Below are positions 16,203 to 24,158 of a DNA stretch of 51,787 bases, one piece after another. The position numbers and the translations under genes were made by a program. The notes under the pieces were generated by a model that was not told the origin of the DNA, searched no databases, and saw nothing but the letters and a program-made list of their open reading frames with translations. The stretch's first letter is position 1. Each line of letters starts with the position of its first letter. Location of the stretch: contig NZ_BMVV01000037.1 of the NCBI RefSeq assembly GCF_014650895.1, forward strand, positions 1-51,787, written 5' to 3'. The DNA is from Streptomyces omiyaensis (GTDB lineage Bacteria > Actinomycetota > Actinomycetes > Streptomycetales > Streptomycetaceae).

Positions 16203-17081
16203 GTGTTCGGCAACTATCTGATCGGCCTGCGCGAAGGCCTGGAGGCCAGCCTCGTCGTCTGCGTCCTCATCGCCTACCTGGTCAAGACCGGCCGCCGGGA
16301 CGCCCTGAGGCCGGTCTGGACGGGCATCGGCGTGGCCGTCGGCATCGCGCTCGCCTTCGGCGCCGGCCTGGAGTTCGGCTCGCAGGAGCTGACCTTCGAG
16401 GCGCAGGAGCTGCTCGGCGGCTCGCTGTCGATCCTCGCCGTGGTCCTGGTGACCTGGATGGTCTTCTGGATGCGCAGGACCGCCCGGAACCTGCGGGCGG
16501 AGCTGCACGGCAAGCTGGACGCGGCCCTGGCGACGGGGACCGGCGCGCTGGTCGCCACCGCCTTCCTGGCGGTGGGCCGGGAAGGGCTGGAGACCGCCCT
16601 GTTCGTGTGGGCGTCGGTACGGGCCTCCTCCGACGGCAGCCACGCGCCGCTGGCCGGCGTGGTGCTCGGCCTGGCGACGGCGGTGCTGCTGGGATGGCTC
16701 TTCTACCGGGGCGCGGTGCGGATCGACCTGGCGAGGTTCTTCACCTGGACCGGCGGGATGCTGGTCGTGGTGGCGGCGGGCGTCCTCGCGTACGGCGTGC
16801 ACGACCTCCAGGAGGCGCGCTTCCTCGGCGGCCTCGCCGACAAGGCCTTCGACGTCTCGGCGGCCGTCCCGCCGGACAGCTGGTACGGCACGCTCCTCAA
16901 GGGCGTCCTCAACTTCCAGCCCGATCCGACGGTCCTTCAGGTCACGGTGTGGGCGCTGTATCTGGTCCCGACGCTCGCGCTCTTCCTCTCCCCGATAGGG
17001 TCGGGTCCGTCCGTGCGCGTGGAGAAGCAGAAGGCGACCGATGAGAAGGCTGAGGCTGGAGCGGCAGACCCGGCGGTCTGA
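16203..17081 (+). CDS. efeU: Ferrous/ferric iron permease EfeU (FTR1 family)
   Basis: 292 residues, about seven membrane helices. The two REGLE motifs that form the iron path are intact: R10-E14 (LREGLEASLVV) and R126-E130 (GREGLETALFV). GTG start at 16203 preceded by GGGAGG. It completes the EfeUOB system, here in the order O-B-U. The C-terminus VEKQKATDEKAEAGAADPAV is hydrophilic and overlaps the next gene by 41 nt. Confidence 0.95.
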   Translation: MFGNYLIGLREGLEASLVVCVLIAYLVKTGRRDALRPVWTGIGVAVGIALAFGAGLEFGSQELTFEAQELLGGSLSILAVVLVTWMVFWMRRTARNLRAELHGKLDAALATGTGALVATAFLAVGREGLETALFVWASVRASSDGSHAPLAGVVLGLATAVLLGWLFYRGAVRIDLARFFTWTGGMLVVVAAGVLAYGVHDLQEARFLGGLADKAFDVSAAVPPDSWYGTLLKGVLNFQPDPTVLQVTVWALYLVPTLALFLSPIGSGPSVRVEKQKATDEKAEAGAADPAV

Positions 17082-18078
17082 GGAGCGGCCGGGACGGCGT
17101 CCCGCCCGGGCCCTGGCGTCCGTCGCCGCGGCGACCGCCGTGGCACTGACGGCGAGCGGCTGCGTGACCGTCCACGGCGGGACCGCGGTGGTGCCGGGCG
17201 CGACGGCGGAGGAGGCGGCGGCCGCGCTGACGGGGTTCGTCACCGCCTTCAACCGGGCCGACAAGGCCAACGACCCGGCGCTCGCCGCCCGTCAGGTGAC
17301 GGGCCCGCTGGGGGCGATCAACCAGGCCGGCCTGAAGTCGAGGTCGGTGACCCAGCCGGGGGGCAACCCGGACCACCGGCCGCTGGAGCTGCGCGACGCC
17401 CGCTTCCTGGTCCCCCGCAAGGCGGGCTGGCCGCGCTGGTTCGTCGCGGACACCGACGCCAACCGGGACGACGGCACGGCCGGGAAGGACAACCGCTGGC
17501 TGGTGGCCTTCGTCCGCAACGGCCCGGACGACACCTGGAAGGCCGCCCACCTGGTGATCACCGGCCGGGACGGGCTGCCCCGGTTCGCCGAGGAGCAGGG
17601 CGACGCGGTGGCGGTCGCCGCCGGCACGGACGCGCTCGCCGTCGCCCCGGGCGCGCTGAGCGGGCGGTACACCGCCTATCTGAAGGACGGCGGGGCGAGC
17701 CCCTTCGCCGCCGGACCGCACACCAGCGAGTGGCGCGAGAAGCGGGCCCGCACCGCGCAGCGGCCCGGCCTGGCCACGCAGTTCATCGACCGGGCCGCCG
17801 ACTCCGGCGACTTCGCGCCGCTGGCGCTGCGGACGGAGGACGGCGGGGCGCTCATCTTCTTCGCGAGCCGCCACTTCGAACGGCAGACGACCGCGAAGGG
17901 CTACCGGCCGAAGGTGGGCCCGGACCTGAAGGCCCTGATGAAGGGCGAGGTCGTGAACACGGTCACCAAGGAGTGGGTGTCGAGCCAGGCCGTCGTGGTG
18001 AAGCCGGCGGGCACGGAGCGCGACGCGGTCGCGTTCGCGGGCCGGCTCCAGGGCGTGGTGGCCGTCGAGGGCTCCTAG
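17041..18078 (+). CDS. Putative secreted lipoprotein of unknown function
   Basis: 345 residues. A long basic n-region (MRRLRLERQTRRSEERPGRR) and hydrophobic stretch end in the lipobox LTASGC (Cys 40). The rest is a soluble domain starting GGTAVVPGATAEEAAAALTGFVTAFNRADKANDPALAAR, which resembles a cone/NTF2-like substrate-free fold, but I cannot name a family. The start at 17041 lies inside efeU (41-nt overlap), with AAGG six bases upstream; no later in-frame start keeps the signal peptide. Probably cotranscribed with efeOBU. Confidence 0.75.
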   Translation: MRRLRLERQTRRSEERPGRRPARALASVAAATAVALTASGCVTVHGGTAVVPGATAEEAAAALTGFVTAFNRADKANDPALAARQVTGPLGAINQAGLKSRSVTQPGGNPDHRPLELRDARFLVPRKAGWPRWFVADTDANRDDGTAGKDNRWLVAFVRNGPDDTWKAAHLVITGRDGLPRFAEEQGDAVAVAAGTDALAVAPGALSGRYTAYLKDGGASPFAAGPHTSEWREKRARTAQRPGLATQFIDRAADSGDFAPLALRTEDGGALIFFASRHFERQTTAKGYRPKVGPDLKALMKGEVVNTVTKEWVSSQAVVVKPAGTERDAVAFAGRLQGVVAVEGS

Positions 18079-18219
18079 GCGGCCCGGGGCCCGCCGCCGT
18101 CGGACGGCTTTGGGGACGACCCGTTCCGTACGCCCTCCGGGGACGGCGGCCCGTGGCGCACGGCTCCGGGGCGGCGGACGGCGTCGGGGGCCGGGACCGG
18201 GGCGGCGCCCGGGGCCGGG

Positions 18220-18999
18220 TCAGCGGGTGAGGGGCCAGGCGACGCCGTGGGCGGCGTGCTCGTCGTCCCCGTCGGCCTCCCGCTCGGCGGCGTGCCGGGC
18301 GCAGGCGTCGGTGAGGGTCTCCAGGAGGTTCAGCGGGTCGGGCAGGGCGTGCTCGGGGCCGCGGACCCAGCCGACGACCGGGTGGTCGTCCTCGTCGCCG
18401 GGGAGCCGGGCGGGCGGGACGAGGACGTAGCTGCCGCGGCAGTGCCAGCGCAGGCCGGGATGCTCGTCCATGGTCTCGGGATGGCAGTCCAGCTCGCAGG
18501 GCCACCACTCGTCCTCGTCCTCGGGGGTGCCCCGGGTGGCGGTGAAGAAGAGCATCCGCCCGCCGTCGCCGGTGCTGTCCGGGGACTCGGCGACGGGTCC
18601 GACCTCGACGCCCTCGGCGAGGAGGCGGTCCAGCGCGGCGCGGCCGGCGGCCAGCGGCACGTCGAGCACGTCGTGGACCATGCCGGTGGCGGTGACGAAG
18701 TTCGCCCCGGGCTCGTTCCGCGCCCAGCGCTCGATCTGCGCGCGGTCGGTGGTCGACTGGGTCTGCCAGGCGAAGGAGACCGGGTGGCGGCCGGGGGTGG
18801 GACAGCCGATCCGCTCACAGGAACAGCTGTAGCCGACGGGGTGGGCGGCGGGGGCCAGGGGCAGTCCGGCGGCGGCGACGGCCAGGAGCAGCGTCTCGCG
18901 GGTGTTCCCGTCGTCGGCCGCGGTGCGTTTCGGGCGCCTGCGCAGCCACTGTGCGAGTTTGCCCTCCGTGCCGCGGTAGCGGCCGATGCCGTCGCCCAT
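18220..18999 (-). CDS. Prim-Pol-domain protein, probably catalytically degenerate
   Basis: 259 residues. The N-terminal segment SCSCERIGCPTPGRHP followed by WQTQSTTDRAQIERWARNEPGANFVTATG matches the bifunctional DNA primase/polymerase N-terminal domain of archaeo-eukaryotic primases. Where active members have a DVD-like metal site, this protein reads VHDVLDVPLAAG, a form I associate with stand-alone Streptomyces paralogues. It lacks a helicase or PriCT domain. RBS GAGGGG lies upstream of the ATG at 18999. Role unknown; not part of a visible mobile element. Confidence 0.75.
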   Translation of the reverse strand: MGDGIGRYRGTEGKLAQWLRRRPKRTAADDGNTRETLLLAVAAAGLPLAPAAHPVGYSCSCERIGCPTPGRHPVSFAWQTQSTTDRAQIERWARNEPGANFVTATGMVHDVLDVPLAAGRAALDRLLAEGVEVGPVAESPDSTGDGGRMLFFTATRGTPEDEDEWWPCELDCHPETMDEHPGLRWHCRGSYVLVPPARLPGDEDDHPVVGWVRGPEHALPDPLNLLETLTDACARHAAEREADGDDEHAAHGVAWPLTR

Positions 19000-19100
19000 C
19001 TATCCCCTCACAGCTCATGCTCGCCCGTTCGGCTCTGCCCATGGTCCCACCATCCTGCTCCCCGGGTGACCGGAGTGGGGAACCGGGGCCGGTGACGACG

Positions 19101-19128
19101 CTCACGCCCGTCACGGACGGGGCGTGAG
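19101..19128 (-). terminator. Hairpin overlapping the TetR stop codon
   Basis: CTCACGCCCGTC (19101-19112) pairs with GACGGGGCGTGAG (19116-19128) with one bulged G and a tiny loop. It includes the TetR stop codon (19111-19113) and would end transcription of that gene before the Prim-Pol gene. No clear U-tract. Confidence 0.5.
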
Positions 19129-19734
19129 GCCGCGCAGGGCGTGCTCGACGAGGGCGTCGGCGTAGGCGTGGGTGAGCGGTCCGGTGCGGTGCAGCCAGCG
19201 GTGGTGGAGGGGGCCGACGAGGAGTTCGGTGGCGAGCCGGGGGTCGACGGCCGGGTCGGCCTGGCCGGCCGCCTGGGCGGCCTCGATGCGCCGGGCGAAG
19301 ACCTGGAGCTGGGGTTCGAGCAGCGCGGCGGTCAAGCGGGCGCCGAGCTCGGGGTCGGTGGAGCCCTCGGCGGCGAGGGCCCGGGTGGGGGCGTCGTACC
19401 GGGGGTTGTTGAGCTCGTCGACGGTGGCGCGCAGGACGAGCCGGAGGTCGGCGGCGAGGTCCCCGGTGTCGGGCAGCTCGGTCTGCCCCTGTGCCGCGCC
19501 GGCCTCCTCGGCGGTGCGGGCGGCGAGGTCGAGGAAGGCGTCGAGGAGGACGGCCGCCTTCGACGGCCACCAGCGGTAGATGGTCTGCTTGCCGACGCCG
19601 GCGCGGGCGGCGATGCCCTCGACGGTGGTCTTCGCGTAGCCGGTCTCGGAGACGAGGGCGAGGGCGGCGTCGAAGATGGCGCGGCGGGAGCGCTCGCTGC
19701 GGCGGGAGGCGTCGGGGGCCTTGGTCTCGGGCAT
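19111..19734 (-). CDS. TetR/AcrR-family transcriptional repressor
   Basis: 207 residues. N-terminal helix-turn-helix RRAIFDAALALVSETGYAKTTVEGIAARAGVGKQTIYRWWPSKAAVLLDAF (about 15-65) is typical TetR. The C-terminal ligand domain has DPELGARLTAALLEPQLQVFARRIEAAQAAGQ and LLVGPLHHRWLHR, the layout of the TetR_C_16-like group. The ATG at 19734 is chosen because the family start MPETKAPDASRRSERSRRAI fits; upstream codons are Arg/Pro junk. A clean palindrome at 19756-19772 is a likely autoregulatory operator. Target genes unknown; dimethylargininase is divergent. Confidence 0.9.
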   Translation of the reverse strand: MPETKAPDASRRSERSRRAIFDAALALVSETGYAKTTVEGIAARAGVGKQTIYRWWPSKAAVLLDAFLDLAARTAEEAGAAQGQTELPDTGDLAADLRLVLRATVDELNNPRYDAPTRALAAEGSTDPELGARLTAALLEPQLQVFARRIEAAQAAGQADPAVDPRLATELLVGPLHHRWLHRTGPLTHAYADALVEHALRGLTPRP

Positions 19735-19755
19735 GGCGCCCAACCTACCACCGGA

Positions 19756-19772
19756 CGAGACGCCACGTCTCG
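19756..19772. promoter_or_regulatory. Candidate TetR operator
   Basis: CGAGACGCCACGTCTCG: perfect 7-bp arms with a 3-bp centre, flanked outside by CCGG on each side at similar distance. It lies 21 bp before the TetR start codon, the normal place for an autoregulatory site. Confidence 0.65.
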
Positions 19773-19913
19773 CCGGATGGCGTCCGGGCGTCGACCAGGT
19801 GTGCGGAGGACGAACCACCCGAACGGTCCACTGCGCTCGGGGCTCCGAGAGCGGACCATGGCTCCACCGATCCACGGCCCGCCCCGCGGGCCGCCGTCCG
19901 TGAGGAGGCCCGA

Positions 19914-20744
19914 TTGCGCCCCACTCCGCGCGAGTCCTCGCCCCGCCGCTACCTGATGTGCCCACCCGCGCACTTCACGGTGACGTACTCCATCAACCCC
20001 TGGATGGACCCGACGAAGCCCGTCGACCTGCCGCTCGCCCTCGCCCAGTGGGAGGACCTGCGGGACCGCTACCTGTCCCTCGGGCACACCGTCGAACTCC
20101 TCGACCCCGACCCGGCGCTCCCGGACATGGTCTTCGCGGCCAACGGCGCGACCGTCGTCGGCGGGCGGGTGCTCGGCGCCCGGTTCGCCCACCCCGAGCG
20201 CACCGCCGAGGCGGACGCGCACCTCGCCTGGTTCCGCCGCAACGGCTGGGCGGAGGAGGACCTGTGGATCCCGGAGCACGTCAACGAGGGCGAGGGCGAC
20301 TTCGCCGTGACCGCCTCCTGGATCCTGGCGGGCACCGGCTTCCGCTCCAGCCCGCTCTCCCACGGCGAGGCCCAGGAGTTCTTCGGCCGGCCGGTGATCG
20401 GCCTGGAGCTGGTGGATCCGCGCTACTACCACCTCGACACGGCGCTGTGCGTCCTCGACGAGGCGGGCGACGAGATCATGTACTACCCCGGCGCCTTCTC
20501 CCCCGGCAGCCGCGCCGTCCTCGCCCGGCTCTTCCCCGGCGCCCTCCTGGCCACCGAGGAGGACGCGGCGGCGCTCGGCCTCAACGCGGTCAGCGACGGC
20601 CGGCACGTCCTGCTCCCGCAGACGGCGACCGGCCTCCTCGACCCCCTGCGGGCCCGCGGCTTCGAGCCGGTCGGCATGGACCTCGGCGAACTGCTCAAGG
20701 GCGGCGGCAGCGTGAAGTGCTGCACCCAGGAGCTGCGGCCCTAG
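19914..20744 (+). CDS. Dimethylargininase / amidinotransferase-family hydrolase
   Basis: 276 residues. Landmarks of the dimethylarginine dimethylaminohydrolase group: YLMCPPAHFTVTYSINPWMD, PDMVFAANGATVV, the EGEGDF segment with acidic residue near the guanidine, YYHLDTALCVL containing the catalytic His, and the C-terminal SVKCCTQEL containing the catalytic Cys. It hydrolyses methylated arginine (or arginine analogues) to citrulline and amine. The TTG at 19914 is chosen because GAGGAGG lies 5 nt upstream and it yields MRPTPRESSPRRYLMCPP. Its stop overlaps the stop of the convergent methyltransferase. Confidence 0.88.
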   Translation: MRPTPRESSPRRYLMCPPAHFTVTYSINPWMDPTKPVDLPLALAQWEDLRDRYLSLGHTVELLDPDPALPDMVFAANGATVVGGRVLGARFAHPERTAEADAHLAWFRRNGWAEEDLWIPEHVNEGEGDFAVTASWILAGTGFRSSPLSHGEAQEFFGRPVIGLELVDPRYYHLDTALCVLDEAGDEIMYYPGAFSPGSRAVLARLFPGALLATEEDAAALGLNAVSDGRHVLLPQTATGLLDPLRARGFEPVGMDLGELLKGGGSVKCCTQELRP

Positions 20745-21727
20745 ACGTCCGCCTCCGGCGGCCAGGAGTCGCCCCACTCGGCGTCACGGGCCTGCTTGTA
20801 GAGGGGCCCGTGGCGCTTGGTGACGGTCTCGCGGCCGAGGCCCTCCGGGGCGCAGAGGTCGAGCAGGACCAGGCCCTTGCGGAGCTGCGGCTTGCGGACG
20901 ACGCGGGCGGGGGCCGGGGTCACCGGGAACCTGGTGGCGGCCACGTACGCGTACTTCTCGTCCTCGTACGGCAGCGAGCCGCCCTTCACCCGCCGGTGCA
21001 GCGAGGAGCGGCTGACCCGCGCCGCGAAGTGGCACCAGTCGGTGCCGGGCTCGATGGGGCAGGCGCCGCTGTGCGGGCAGGGCGCGGCGACGGTGAGGCC
21101 GGCGTCGACCAGCAGGGCGCGGGCGGCGATGATCCGCTCGTAGCCGTCCGGGGTGCCCGGCTCCACGATCACGACGGCCCCGCGCGCCGCGCGGGCCGCC
21201 TCGGTGACGAGCGCCGCCCGGTCGGCCCCGGTGAGCTCCTTGAGCACGTACGAGACGGTGACCAGGTCGGTGTCGGCGAGGCGCAGCGCGGTGCCGATGC
21301 GCTCGCGGTGCCACGCGGCGTCCAGCACGCCCCGGGCCAGCTCCCGTCCGAGCCCGAGCGCGGGCTCGGCCCAGTCGAGGACGGTGGTGCGCGGCGCGGC
21401 CCCGTCCCAGGCCTCGGCGACGGCCCAGCTCGCGGCGCCGGTCCCGCCGCCGACGTCGGTGTGGGTGCCCGGCACCCACTCCGGGGCGGCGGCCCGCAGC
21501 GCGTCCAGGGCGCCCCGGGCCGCCTCGAAGGTGGCGGGCATCCGGTAGGCGGCGTACGCGGCGACGTCGGACCGGTCGCGGAGGACGGGCGCGTCGGTGG
21601 GCGTCGTCCCCCGGTAGTGCGTGATCAGCCGCTCCACCGCCTTCGCGGCCTGCGTGGGCGGCAGTCCGTCCAGCAGCCCGGCCAGGGCGGCGCGCAGGGA
21701 CTCGGCGGAGGGGGCGGAGGCGTTCAC
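20741..21727 (-). CDS. Rsm22-family methyltransferase-like ribosome assembly protein
   Basis: 328 residues. A SAM-type Rossmann core is visible (THTDVGGGTGAASWAVAEAW, then TTVLDWAEPALGLGREL, VTVSYVLKEL). The C-terminal part contains CPHSGACPIEPGTDWCHFAARVSRSSLHRR, the cysteine-rich Rsm22/METTL17 motif known to bind an iron-sulfur cluster in mitochondrial relatives. Start is the GTG at 21727, with TAGACT six bases upstream on its strand, suggesting a leaderless message. Members act on or near the small ribosomal subunit. Confidence 0.85.
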   Translation of the reverse strand: MNASAPSAESLRAALAGLLDGLPPTQAAKAVERLITHYRGTTPTDAPVLRDRSDVAAYAAYRMPATFEAARGALDALRAAAPEWVPGTHTDVGGGTGAASWAVAEAWDGAAPRTTVLDWAEPALGLGRELARGVLDAAWHRERIGTALRLADTDLVTVSYVLKELTGADRAALVTEAARAARGAVVIVEPGTPDGYERIIAARALLVDAGLTVAAPCPHSGACPIEPGTDWCHFAARVSRSSLHRRVKGGSLPYEDEKYAYVAATRFPVTPAPARVVRKPQLRKGLVLLDLCAPEGLGRETVTKRHGPLYKQARDAEWGDSWPPEADV

Positions 21728-21739
21728 CGATCCAGTCTA
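21728..21739 (-). promoter_or_regulatory. Putative -10 box of a leaderless Rsm22-type transcript
   Basis: On the minus strand TAGACT (21739-21734) is followed by six bases and the GTG start at 21727. No Shine-Dalgarno sequence is present between them. Confidence 0.45.
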
Positions 21740-21750
21740 GGCGGCGCCGT

Positions 21751-21768
21751 GCCCTGCCCGGGCAGGGC
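21751..21768 (-). terminator. Perfect GC-rich palindrome downstream of Bcr-type MFS gene
   Basis: GCCCTGCCCGGGCAGGGC is an 18-bp perfect palindrome (stem GCCCTGC, loop CCGG) 33 bp after the stop of the MFS gene at 21801. No U-tract. It separates the two minus-strand genes. Confidence 0.5.
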
Positions 21769-21800
21769 GAGGGCTCCGCGCGGGCGCGCAGGGGGGAGGG

Positions 21801-23087
21801 TCAGGGGGTGGCGGCGCGCCAGGGTCGGCACAGGAGGAGGAAGCAGGCCAGGGCGGCGGCCGCGCAGACGAGCTGGACGACGGCCATGGGGACGGCGGTC
21901 CGCTCGCCCGCGATGCCGACCAGCGGGGAGGCGACCGCCCCGATGAGGAAGGAGGAGGTGCCGAGGAGCGCGGAGGCCGAGCCGGCGGCGTGCGGGGTGC
22001 GCATCAGCGCCTGCGCGTTGGTGTTCGGCATCGCCAGGCCCATCGCGGACATGAGGACGAAGAGGCCGGCGGCGATCGGGACGAGGCCCACCTCGCCGAA
22101 GGCGCCGGAGGTCATCAGGAGCAGCGCCACCGAGGCGAGCAGGATGACCGAGAGGCCCCAGCCGAGCGCCTTGTCGAGGCTGACCCGGCCGACGAGCAGT
22201 TTGCCGTTGACCTGGCCGACGGCGACGAGGCCGATGGAGTTGAGCCCGAAGAGGAGGCTGAAGGTCTGCGGGGAGGCGCCGTAGATCTCCTGGACGACGA
22301 AGGGCGAGGCGGAGATGTAGGCGAAGAGGGCGGCGAAGGCGAGGCCGCCGGCGAGCATGTAGCCGGTGAAGACGCGGTCGGCGAGCAGTCCCCGCATGGT
22401 CCTCAGGGCCTGCCCGACACCGCCTTTCTGGCGCCGCTCCGGGGGCAGGGTCTCGTGCAGGAAGCGCCGGACGACGAGGGTGAGCAGGACTCCGATGACG
22501 GCGAGGACGTGGAAGACGCCCCGCCAGTCGGTGATCCGCAGGATCTGGCCGCCGATGAGCGGCGCGATGATCGGGGCGACGCCGGAGATCAGCATCAGGG
22601 TGGAGAAGAAGCGGGCCATCTCGACGCCCTCGTAGAGGTCGCGGACGACGGCGCGGGCGATGACGATGCCGGCGGCGCCCGCGAGGCCCTGGAGGAGACG
22701 GAAGGCGATGAGGAGCTCGGCACTGGGGGCGAAGGCGCAGACGGCGGTGGCGAGGACGTAGACGACCATGCCGGCGAGGAGCGGCCGGCGGCGCCCCCAC
22801 TTGTCGCTCATGGGGCCGACGACGAGCTGGCCGAGCGCCATGCCGGCGAGGCAGGCGGTGAGGGTGAGCTGGACGGTGGCGGCGGGGGCGGTCAGCGAGC
22901 GGGTGACCTCCGGCAGCGCCGGCAGGTACATGTCCATGGACAGCGGCGGGAGGGCGGTGAGGCCGCCCAGCACGAGGGTGACGAGCAGCCCGGCCCGCTG
23001 CGCGGCGGAGGCGGGGGCCGCCGGAGAGGGCCCGGCTATGTGTCCTTGTGTTGTTTTCTGGCCGCTCTCCGGCATCGACTGCTCCAT
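21801..23087 (-). CDS. Bcr/CflA-family multidrug efflux MFS transporter
   Basis: 428 residues, 12 membrane helices. The signature TALPPLSMDMYLPALPEVTRSL in the first helix, then motif A as GPMSDKWGRRRPLLAG, and RLLQGLAGAAGIVIARAVVRDLYEG are diagnostic of the Bcr/CflA (DHA1) drug exporters. Start shown at the ATG at 23087; an in-frame ATG at 23075 has a better ribosome-binding site (GGAG six bases upstream), so the true protein may be four residues shorter. Divergent from the Gfo/Idh/MocA gene. Confidence 0.92.
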   Translation of the reverse strand: MEQSMPESGQKTTQGHIAGPSPAAPASAAQRAGLLVTLVLGGLTALPPLSMDMYLPALPEVTRSLTAPAATVQLTLTACLAGMALGQLVVGPMSDKWGRRRPLLAGMVVYVLATAVCAFAPSAELLIAFRLLQGLAGAAGIVIARAVVRDLYEGVEMARFFSTLMLISGVAPIIAPLIGGQILRITDWRGVFHVLAVIGVLLTLVVRRFLHETLPPERRQKGGVGQALRTMRGLLADRVFTGYMLAGGLAFAALFAYISASPFVVQEIYGASPQTFSLLFGLNSIGLVAVGQVNGKLLVGRVSLDKALGWGLSVILLASVALLLMTSGAFGEVGLVPIAAGLFVLMSAMGLAMPNTNAQALMRTPHAAGSASALLGTSSFLIGAVASPLVGIAGERTAVPMAVVQLVCAAAALACFLLLCRPWRAATP

Positions 23088-23153
23088 TTCGTTGAAACCT
23101 TGCCTATGCTCTCAGCTCGATCGGACTGGTCGATACCTGTGGGGTGGCACGGC

Positions 23154-24158
23154 ATGAGCGACGACGTGGTGCGGTGGGGCGTTCTGGCGACCGGCGGCAT
23201 AGCCGAACGGTTCGCGACGGACCTGGCGGGGCTGGACGGCGCCGAGGTGGTGGCCGTGGCGTCGCGCACGGAGGCGTCCGCGCGGTCCTTCGCGGACCGG
23301 CTCGGCATCGCCCGGGCGTACGGCGGCTGGGACGGGCTCCTCGCCGACCCCGAGGTCGACGTGGTGTACGTGGCGACGCCGCACCACGCCCACCGCCGGG
23401 CCGCCGGGCTCGCCCTGGAGGCGGGCAAGCCGGTCCTGTGCGAGAAGGCCTTCACGCTGAACGCCCGGGAGGCCGGGGAGCTGGTCGGCCTCGCCCGGGA
23501 CCGCGGCCTCTTCCTCATGGAGGCCATGTGGATGTACTGCAACCCGCTGATCCGGACGCTGGCCGGGCTGGTCCGGGACGGGGCGGTCGGCGAGGTCCGG
23601 ACCGTCCAGGCCGACTTCGGGATCCCCGGCCCCTTCGCCCCCGGCCACCGGCTGCGGGACCCCGCGGTCGGCGGCGGGGCCCTGCTCGACCTGGGCGTCT
23701 ACCCGGTGGCGTTCGCCCAGCTGCTGCTCGGCGAGCCGGACTCGGTGCAGGCCCACGCGCGGATCTCCTCCGAGGGCGTCGACCTGAACACCGGCATGCT
23801 GCTGGGCTGGGAGTCCGGCGCGTCGGCGCTGCTCTCCTGCTCGCTGGAGGCGGACACCCCGCTGACCGCCTCGGTGACCGGCACGAAGGGCCGGATCGAG
23901 GTGCCGCGCGGCTTCTTCTCCCCGGAGCGGTTCACGCTGTACCGGGAGGGCGCCGAGCCCGAGGAGTTCGCCAACGCCGACGACCCGCACTCGCTGCGCC
24001 ACGAGGCCGCCGAGGTCATGCGCTGCCTGCGGGCCGGGGAGACCGAGTCGCCGCTGGTCCCGCTGGACGGCACGCTCGCGGTGATGCGGACGCTCGACGC
24101 GGTGCGGGACCGCGTCGGCGTCCGCTACCCGCAGGAGGCGGAGCTCACGCGGGCGTGA
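23154..24158 (+). CDS. Gfo/Idh/MocA-family NAD(P)-dependent oxidoreductase
   Basis: 334 residues. N-terminal Rossmann domain GVLATGGIAERFATDLAG, then VVYVATPHHAHRRAAGLALEAGKPVLCEKAFTLN, with EKAF in the position of the catalytic EKP motif, and a C-terminal beta-sheet domain with GGGALLDLGVYPVAFAQLLLGEPD. It resembles the trans-dihydrobenzenediol/sugar dehydrogenase group, but the substrate cannot be told. ATG at 23154 with a GGGGTGG site upstream. Its 3' end overlaps the convergent phosphatase gene by 14 bp. Confidence 0.9.
   Translation: MSDDVVRWGVLATGGIAERFATDLAGLDGAEVVAVASRTEASARSFADRLGIARAYGGWDGLLADPEVDVVYVATPHHAHRRAAGLALEAGKPVLCEKAFTLNAREAGELVGLARDRGLFLMEAMWMYCNPLIRTLAGLVRDGAVGEVRTVQADFGIPGPFAPGHRLRDPAVGGGALLDLGVYPVAFAQLLLGEPDSVQAHARISSEGVDLNTGMLLGWESGASALLSCSLEADTPLTASVTGTKGRIEVPRGFFSPERFTLYREGAEPEEFANADDPHSLRHEAAEVMRCLRAGETESPLVPLDGTLAVMRTLDAVRDRVGVRYPQEAELTRA

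Noticed and set aside
5700..17100. Siderophore biosynthetic cluster
   Set aside because: Only uptake, heme and iron-transfer genes are present; no NRPS or NIS synthetase was found.
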